A DNA stretch of 9,796 nt from an uncultured Bacillota bacterium (GTDB lineage: Bacteria > Bacillota > Clostridia > Peptostreptococcales > Anaerovoracaceae): positions 1 to 9,796 of the forward strand of contig CAUDEQ010000072.1 in NCBI GenBank assembly GCA_958448635.1, written 5' to 3'. Of this stretch, positions 5,896-9,796 are shown in pieces. Made by a program: the position numbers and the translations under genes. Under the pieces are notes generated by a model. It saw only the letters and a program-made list of their open reading frames with translations. It was not told the DNA's origin and made no database searches. Within the stretch, counting starts at the first letter, position 1; each line of letters begins with the position of its first letter.

Positions 5896-7515
5896 ATGAT
5901 CAGACATATAAGCATCAGAGACTTTGCAATAATAGAAAACACATCCGTTGATTTTCACAACGGGCTCAATATGATAACCGGCGAAACAGGCGCAGGTAAA
6001 TCCATCGTAATAGAAGCAGTCAGTCTTGCTCTCGGAAGCAGGGCAGATACTGCTTTTATTCGTTCAGGGAAGGATAAGGCGCGCATACAGATGATAGCCG
6101 AGCATGACGATCAGGAATATATAATCACCAGAGAGATTTCCTCGACAGGAAAAAGCACATGCCGTATAAACGATGAAATCGTGACGCTAGGCACACTCAG
6201 CGCTCTGTGCAGGAAGCTTGCAGATATTCACGGCCAATACGACCATCAGTCATTGCTTAATCCCGACTATCATATAAACCTTGTTGATCTCTACCGCAAG
6301 GAGGATATCGAGCCTGCCAAAAAAACAGTATCCGAAGTATATGAGAAATATACTGAGCTGAAATCACAGCTTTCCAGGCTCATATCACAGTCTGCCAGTG
6401 ATAAACGTCAGCAGGACTTCATGGCCTTCGAGCTTCAGGAGCTGGAAAATGCTTCGCTTAGAGAAGGCGAGGATGAAGAACTGGAAAAAGAGATCACGCT
6501 GCTGCGAAACAGCGAAAGGATATACGCAAGTCTGGCAGCCTCCTACGATATGGGCTCTGAATCAGAGGTTTCCATCCTCTACGGCCTGAAAAAAATATGC
6601 GATCTGCTGTCTGAGACAGCCTCCTACTCCGCAGAACTGGGAGAGCTGTACGACAGAGCATCTGAAACTTATTATGAATTCGAGGACATCTGCTCCTCCC
6701 TCAGGGACTGTCGCGACAAGGTGGTCTTTTCTCCGGAAAAGCTGGACGCCTGCATAGCCAGAGCAGAAACGATAAACAAGCTGAAAAGCAAGCACGATAT
6801 GACCGTGCCTCAGCTCATCGCATACCAGGATGAGCTAGCCGAGAGACTTTCTCATATAGAAAACCTGGACAGCGAAAAGGAACGGCTTCAAAGTCAGCTG
6901 GCTTCATGCTCAGAAGAGCTTTCATCAGCATGTGACAGCCTGACGGAAGTCAGAAAGCGTGCTGCCGCCAAGCTGGAAGACCTCATAACATCGGAGCTTT
7001 CTCAGCTCAATTTCAGCGATGCAAAGTTCAGCATATCCTTCGGCAAATCTGAAAGCTTTACAGCCGAAGGCAACGACGTGGTTGAATTTCTCATAAGCAC
7101 CAACCGAGGGGAGCCTCTCAAGCCCCTCAGCAAGATAGCCTCAGGCGGTGAAATGTCCAGGATAATGCTGGCATTCAAGAAGATCATCGGCGATTACGAT
7201 GCTATCCCTACCATGATATTCGATGAGATCGACAGCGGTATAAGCGGCATCGCTGCCAGCGTCGTGGGACGCAAGCTGTCGGAAATAGCGAAAAATCACC
7301 AGATCATATGCATCACTCATCTGCCGCAGATAGCTGCCTTTGGAAGCCACAACTACAAGATCGAAAAGCACTCGGATGAGTCCATGACATATACTACGGT
7401 AACTGAGCTGTCAGCAGATGAAAAGACGGCTGAAATAGCCAGACTTCTGGGCGGCGCCAATATAACCGACACCACTCTGGCATCTGCCAGAGAGCTTATC
7501 GAAGCATCAAGATGA
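5896..7515 (+). CDS. recN: DNA repair protein RecN (SMC-like ATPase)
   Basis: SMC-family ATPase that acts early in double-strand break repair, gathering broken ends for recombination. It has 539 aa, slightly shorter than the usual 550-570. The N-terminal head has IRDFAIIEN and Walker A GETGAGKS (29-36), then the family block DIHGQYDHQSLL (109-120). A long coiled-coil middle runs from about 140 to 365, broken near 205-300. The C-terminal head has the ABC signature SGGEMSR (about 415-421), Walker B TMIFDEIDSGISG (about 438-450) and CITHLPQIAAF (about 471-481). The ribosome binding site is GAGG, eight bases before the ATG. With ruvCAB transcribed divergently, this forms a recombination-repair locus. 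Its stop is 6 bases from the end of the convergent HAD gene, with no terminator visible between. Confidence 0.97.
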   Translation: MIRHISIRDFAIIENTSVDFHNGLNMITGETGAGKSIVIEAVSLALGSRADTAFIRSGKDKARIQMIAEHDDQEYIITREISSTGKSTCRINDEIVTLGTLSALCRKLADIHGQYDHQSLLNPDYHINLVDLYRKEDIEPAKKTVSEVYEKYTELKSQLSRLISQSASDKRQQDFMAFELQELENASLREGEDEELEKEITLLRNSERIYASLAASYDMGSESEVSILYGLKKICDLLSETASYSAELGELYDRASETYYEFEDICSSLRDCRDKVVFSPEKLDACIARAETINKLKSKHDMTVPQLIAYQDELAERLSHIENLDSEKERLQSQLASCSEELSSACDSLTEVRKRAAAKLEDLITSELSQLNFSDAKFSISFGKSESFTAEGNDVVEFLISTNRGEPLKPLSKIASGGEMSRIMLAFKKIIGDYDAIPTMIFDEIDSGISGIAASVVGRKLSEIAKNHQIICITHLPQIAAFGSHNYKIEKHSDESMTYTTVTELSADEKTAEIARLLGGANITDTTLASARELIEASR

Positions 7516-7521
7516 AGCTGT

Positions 7522-8274
7522 TTAAGGTCTGTCCACCTCCCGAACCAGCAGCTTCAAGGCCTTTTCATAGTCCTCCAGAATATGATCGGCAAGCTCATTT
7601 ATCCTTTCCCTGTCACCATCGGAATACTTGTCGTATATCACTGCCACCTCTGCTCCGGATGCCCTTGCCGCCTCTGCGCCTATCAGTGAATCTTCGAAAA
7701 TCAGGCATTCCTCTGCCGCAATACCAAGAGACGCCATGGTCTTTACATATATTTCAGGATCGGGCTTCATGTTTTCCACGTCCTCTCTCGTATATACGAG
7801 AGAAAAGGTATCGTCTATATCGGCCTTTTCCATTATATTGCGGTTTCTCTTCCTGTACACCTCCATATTGCTCCTTTTGGTGGTGGAGGCTATTGCCAGT
7901 ATAAAGCCGCGCCTTTTCAGCTCCCTCAGAAGCTCAGGAGCTGCCGGCTTGTAGTCCACCGAATCCTCCAGCAGCCTGTGGGCGAAATCATATCTCGCCC
8001 TGATGGCATCGGTGACCGAAATGCTGAAATCGTACTTTTCCTTAAGCTCCGCAAAATACCTTTCATAGGGAGCCGGTTCCGCCTTGTATATGCGGAGCAG
8101 CTCGTCTCTCTGACGCTGTATCTGCTCTTCTGTCAGCCCATGGACGCCTCTTCGTCCGTACCTGGACAGGATTTCCATGTCTGCGGCATTCCATATTCCC
8201 ACCGAATCTATCAGCGTACCGTCCATGTCGAAGATGACGGCCTTCTTGCCTTTGAAAATAAATGATCTGCTCAT
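7522..8274 (-). CDS. HAD-superfamily hydrolase, subfamily IA (beta-phosphoglucomutase-like)
   Basis: Predicted cytosolic phosphatase or phosphomutase of 250 aa. Motif I is FDMDGTLIDS with nucleophile D16 and acid/base D18. Motif II is ASTT (S130/T131), motif III is K170 in MKPDPEIY, and motif IV is FEDSLIGAEAA with E194 and D195. A helical cap domain lies between motifs I and II (about 25-105), as in subfamily IA. The substrate cannot be read from sequence; such proteins act on sugar phosphates, nucleotides or phosphoglycolate. GGGAG lies about ten bases before the ATG. It is last in the DUF523-kinase-HAD block, 26 bases after the kinase stop. A specific family name (PgmB, Gph) is not justified. 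Confidence 0.9.
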   Translation of the reverse strand: MSRSFIFKGKKAVIFDMDGTLIDSVGIWNAADMEILSRYGRRGVHGLTEEQIQRQRDELLRIYKAEPAPYERYFAELKEKYDFSISVTDAIRARYDFAHRLLEDSVDYKPAAPELLRELKRRGFILAIASTTKRSNMEVYRKRNRNIMEKADIDDTFSLVYTREDVENMKPDPEIYVKTMASLGIAAEECLIFEDSLIGAEAARASGAEVAVIYDKYSDGDRERINELADHILEDYEKALKLLVREVDRP

Positions 8275-8300
8275 CTTAATGTCTCTCCCTGAATGTCATA

Positions 8301-8816
8301 TCACCGTTTTTCCTCCAGTGCCGAGATGATCGCCTCCACAGTCTTTTCCATGGAGTTACCGTTCCCCGTTGAAACGGTGATGTCGGCATACTTCTCATAC
8401 AGAGGCTTACGCATCGCATACAGATCATCTATCGTCTGCCCCTTGCCCATTGCCACGCCTCTCGTCTTTATGTTGTAAAGGCGCTTCTTTATATCCTTCA
8501 ATGGCACATCGATGTATATCACCGTTCCGTCCTCTTTCAGGTGATCCATGGCGTTATCATAATATACGGCGCTTCCTCCCGTGGCGATCACAGCGTTGAT
8601 CGGATCCACAGTCAGCAGCACCTCCTCTTCAAGTCTCTTAAATGCTTCGACGCCATCTTCATTGATGATCCTCTGAAGCCCCTTGCCTGCCTTTTCCTGA
8701 ATAAGCAAATCCGTATCTATAAATTTCTTATTGAGACTCTTGGCCAGTACCACGCCTGTTACGCTTTTGCCGCAGGCCGGCATGCCTATCAAAACTATAT
8801 TGCTCTTTCTCTTCAT
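8301..8816 (-). CDS. Shikimate kinase-like P-loop kinase with altered substrate-site residues
   Basis: Resembles shikimate kinase, which phosphorylates shikimate with ATP in the aromatic amino acid pathway. It has 171 aa, family-typical. Walker A is GMPACGKS (11-18). FIDTD (32-36) matches the conserved substrate and magnesium acids. RGVAMGKG (about 119-126) lies where the LID is expected, and MRKPLYEKYADI matches the C-terminal RxPLYxxxAD motif. Two shikimate contacts differ from the standard form: the FR arginine is F59-K60, although R61 follows, and the GGG triplet is GGS (80-82). There are no other aro genes nearby. It starts five bases after the DUF523 stop, with GAGGA upstream inside the end of that gene. 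Shikimate kinase is the best guess, but another small hydroxylated substrate is possible. Confidence 0.78.
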   Translation of the reverse strand: MKRKSNIVLIGMPACGKSVTGVVLAKSLNKKFIDTDLLIQEKAGKGLQRIINEDGVEAFKRLEEEVLLTVDPINAVIATGGSAVYYDNAMDHLKEDGTVIYIDVPLKDIKKRLYNIKTRGVAMGKGQTIDDLYAMRKPLYEKYADITVSTGNGNSMEKTVEAIISALEEKR

Positions 8817-8821
8817 ATACC

Positions 8822-9295
8822 TTATTCCTCTGCCTTTTCCTCTTCTAAGATGAGCCTTTCCACGTCATCCAGCTGCTCCTCGGAAAATACTGAAAAGCCT
8901 TCCTTTCTCAGCATCTCCACAGCAAGACCCTGCCCCGGTATGAGATTGCCCTCGAAGGTACCGTCATATATCTTGGAGCTTCCGCAGGAAGGGCTCTTTT
9001 CCTTCATGATGGCGCAGATCACATCGTGCTCCTCGGCAAGCCTTACTGCCTCCAAAGCGCCCTTTGTATATTCAGAGGTCACATCCCTGCCGTCTCTGGC
9101 CATCACCCTGTCTCCTCTCCGCTGAGCATCTGATCTGGGCGTGGGAAGTCCTCCGAAAACCTCCGGACAAACGGGTATGAGGCGACCTTGCTTCTTCCAC
9201 AGTATGAACCTGTCGTCCGTCTCCGCCTTTGATTTTCCGTCATAGCGCACAGGCTCGCCTCCGTAAAGACACCTGCTGACAAGAATTTTTTTCAT
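8822..9295 (-). CDS. DUF523 family protein (YbbK-like)
   Basis: A 157-aa protein of a widespread family without a settled function. Conserved features are the N-terminal VSRCLYGGEPVRYDG (6-20), CPEVFGGLPTPR (43-54) and KEKSPSCGSSKIYDGTF (98-114). The cysteines C9, C43 and C104 lie in the most conserved segments and could form a metal or redox site, which is inference. The frame is open to an ATG at 9343, but the start at 9295 is chosen: AAGGAGG lies five to six bases before it and the family normally begins MKKILVS. The C terminus is acidic (EEEKAEE). It is the first gene of the leftward three-gene block, and the repeat array lies upstream of it. Confidence 0.9.
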   Translation of the reverse strand: MKKILVSRCLYGGEPVRYDGKSKAETDDRFILWKKQGRLIPVCPEVFGGLPTPRSDAQRRGDRVMARDGRDVTSEYTKGALEAVRLAEEHDVICAIMKEKSPSCGSSKIYDGTFEGNLIPGQGLAVEMLRKEGFSVFSEEQLDDVERLILEEEKAEE

Positions 9296-9420
9296 AGTTC
9301 CCTCCTTAGCTGCGCTGACGTTCAGTTCCTTTAAGATATACATTTAACGGTTTCCTCTCCGGCTGATTGAAGCAGCTGTCACAATTCATAATGGATACGT
9401 TGAAGATACTATAATGGATT
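9296..9420. other. Leader region upstream of DUF523, no gene
   Basis: No gene is supported here. Only a weak promoter can be proposed for the leftward block: the minus strand shows TATAGT (9415-9410) and TATATC (9341-9336), neither with a good -35. Two direct repeats are visible: the 14-mer GGCTGATTGAAGCA at 9361-9374, which recurs at 9425-9438, and ATAATGGAT at 9388-9396 and 9411-9419. On the + strand a TATAAT at 9410-9415 lies six bases before the repeat array, without a clear -35. Confidence 0.5.
9361..9374 (+). repeat. 14-base direct repeat, copy 1 (copy 2 at 9425-9438)
   Basis: GGCTGATTGAAGCA is repeated exactly 64 bases downstream, where it forms part of the left arm and loop of the first inverted pair. 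Copy 1 has only GGCTG of the 9-mer arm and no matching right arm 30 bases on. It may be a decayed unit of the array or a short local duplication. Confidence 0.7.
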
Positions 9421-9459
9421 TGTTGGCTGATTGAAGCATTTATTCCGATCCAGCCAACA
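9421..9459. repeat. Inverted-pair unit 1
   Basis: Both 9-base arms are perfect. The 21-base loop begins ATTGAAGCA, shared with the direct repeat at 9361. ATTTCTTTAAAA follows on the + strand. Confidence 0.85.
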
Positions 9460-9502
9460 TTTCTTTAAAATATTCCCTTATTTTGGGCGTTTATAGTCCC
9501 TT

Positions 9503-9541
9503 TGTTGGCTGTTTTTCTGTGATGTCGTGTCTCAGCCAACA
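9503..9541. repeat. Inverted-pair unit 2
   Basis: Both 9-base arms are perfect with an unrelated, T-rich 21-base loop. CTTTTTGCC follows on the + strand, giving a terminator-like look despite the long loop. Confidence 0.85.
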
Positions 9542-9555
9542 CTTTTTGCCAATAC

Positions 9556-9594
9556 TGTTGTCCAATATCGCTTCTGCTCTATTTTCAGCCAACA
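9556..9594. repeat. Inverted-pair unit 3, left arm decayed
   Basis: The right arm CAGCCAACA is perfect. The left arm reads TGTTGTCCA, keeping TGTTG at exactly the expected position. With one flanking pair, CTGTTG (9555-9560) can still pair with CAACAG (9590-9595). The retained 39-base register is the reason for counting it as a unit. Confidence 0.65.
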
Positions 9595-9637
9595 GAGGTT
9601 TATTTTTGCCGATAAATCGCCACGATTTTGCGGAAAA

Positions 9638-9676
9638 TGTTGGCTGATTTCCTTTTGTATGTCTTGTCAGCCAACA
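9638..9676. repeat. Inverted-pair unit 4
   Basis: Both arms are perfect and the pairing extends one base outward (A9637-T9677) and one inward (A9647-T9667), giving an 11-bp stem. TCTTTTTT follows on the + strand and ATTTTCC on the minus strand, so it is the most terminator-like unit in both directions. Confidence 0.85.
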
Positions 9677-9796
9677 TCTTTTTTGCACAGGCGATTCCTG
9701 CGATTTTCGTCCTTTCTGCCCTCCGGATAATTCCCTCTCTCTATGAGATCACACCATAGAACAACGTCGGCTTTACTGATACTCCGCCATATCGCC
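9667..9796 (-). CDS. Possible 3' end of an unidentified gene running in from the right edge
   Basis: The minus strand is open from the window edge for 42 codons to a TGA at 9669-9667. It would encode a tail containing ISKADVVLWCDLIERG and NYPEGRK, with AUA and AGA codons like the genes here. The stop lies in the right arm of repeat unit 4. The stretch is too short for certainty; I recognise no family, and a second frame is open for 17 codons. If it is not a gene, this part of the window is plain intergenic DNA. Confidence 0.25.
   Translation of the reverse strand, partial: AIWRSISKADVVLWCDLIERGNYPEGRKDENRRNRLCKKDVG

Larger units (their letters stand above)
9421..9676. repeat. Array of four inverted 9-mer pairs with fixed 39-base geometry
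   Basis: Copies of TGTTGGCTG (F) lie at 9421, 9503 and 9638, with a decayed copy at 9556. Its reverse complement CAGCCAACA (R) lies at 9451, 9533, 9586 and 9668. Every F-to-R pair spans exactly 39 bases (9 + 21 + 9). The gaps between pairs are 43, 14 and 43 bases, so the unit starts are 82, 53 and 82 apart and the layout is mirror-symmetric about 9548. The loops and gaps do not share sequence apart from TTTTTGCCRATA after pairs 2 and 3. I do not see the 9-mer elsewhere in the window. It is not a CRISPR: repeats are too short and spacers unequal. It could be a set of hairpins in an RNA, binding sites for a dimeric protein, or recombination sites. Confidence 0.85.

Noticed and set aside
9296..9343. 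Upstream ATG for the DUF523 protein at 9343
   Set aside because: The ATG at 9295 has AAGGAGG just before it and gives the family's normal N terminus.
9421..9676. CRISPR array
   Set aside because: The repeated element is only 9 bases, alternates in orientation, and the intervals are 21, 43 and 14 bases; no cas gene is present.
9421..9676. Integron attC sites
   Set aside because: The arms CAGCCAAC/GTTGGCTG do not fit the RYYYAAC/GTTRRRY core, and there are no cassettes or integrase here.
9491..9730. Small open frames on both strands across the repeat array
   Set aside because: Their apparent peptide repeats (CWL, QPT) are just translations of the 9-mer arms, units fall in different frames, and there is no ribosome binding site.

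Overview
The window looks like chromosomal DNA from a Firmicute of class Clostridia. Every gene start has an AGGAGG-type ribosome binding site. The argR-recN pair and the ruvC-ruvA-ruvB-queA-tgt order are Firmicute arrangements, and the presence of RuvC points to Clostridia because Bacilli normally use RecU instead. Codon use is rich in AUA and AGA at a middling G+C content. I cannot name the genus.

Layout. Positions 1-90 hold the end of something transcribed on the + strand, a small GC hairpin and a strong, probably bidirectional terminator. From 95 to 5302 the minus strand carries, in transcription order, ruvC, ruvA, ruvB, queA, a family-6 hypoxanthine/deoxyinosine DNA glycosylase and tgt. 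This leftward block joins Holliday-junction processing with queuosine tRNA modification, and the glycosylase sits between the two queuosine genes. From 5427 to 7515 the + strand carries argR and recN. Between ruvC and argR is a compact divergent control region. It holds a LexA-box-like palindrome inside the ruvC promoter, next to the argR -35, and an ARG-box-like site over the argR -10. From 7522 to 9295 the minus strand carries a three-gene block: a DUF523 protein, a shikimate-kinase-like P-loop kinase with altered substrate-site residues, and a HAD phosphatase. This block converges on recN with only 6 bases between them.

The last 500 bases (9296-9796) have no convincing complete gene. They hold an ordered repeat array: the 9-mer TGTTGGCTG and its reverse complement recur as four inverted pairs. 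Every pair is exactly 39 bases long (9 + 21 + 9), although the left arm of the third is decayed. The gaps between pairs are 43, 14 and 43 bases. The loop sequences differ from one another, so geometry is conserved while sequence is not. This is the least explained structure in the window.

How the parts fit: most genes serve DNA repair and recombination (ruvCAB, recN, the glycosylase) or tRNA wobble modification (queA, tgt). The shared ruvC/argR control region suggests that DNA damage could induce ruvCAB and recN together, while arginine status acts on argR and, by read-through, on recN.
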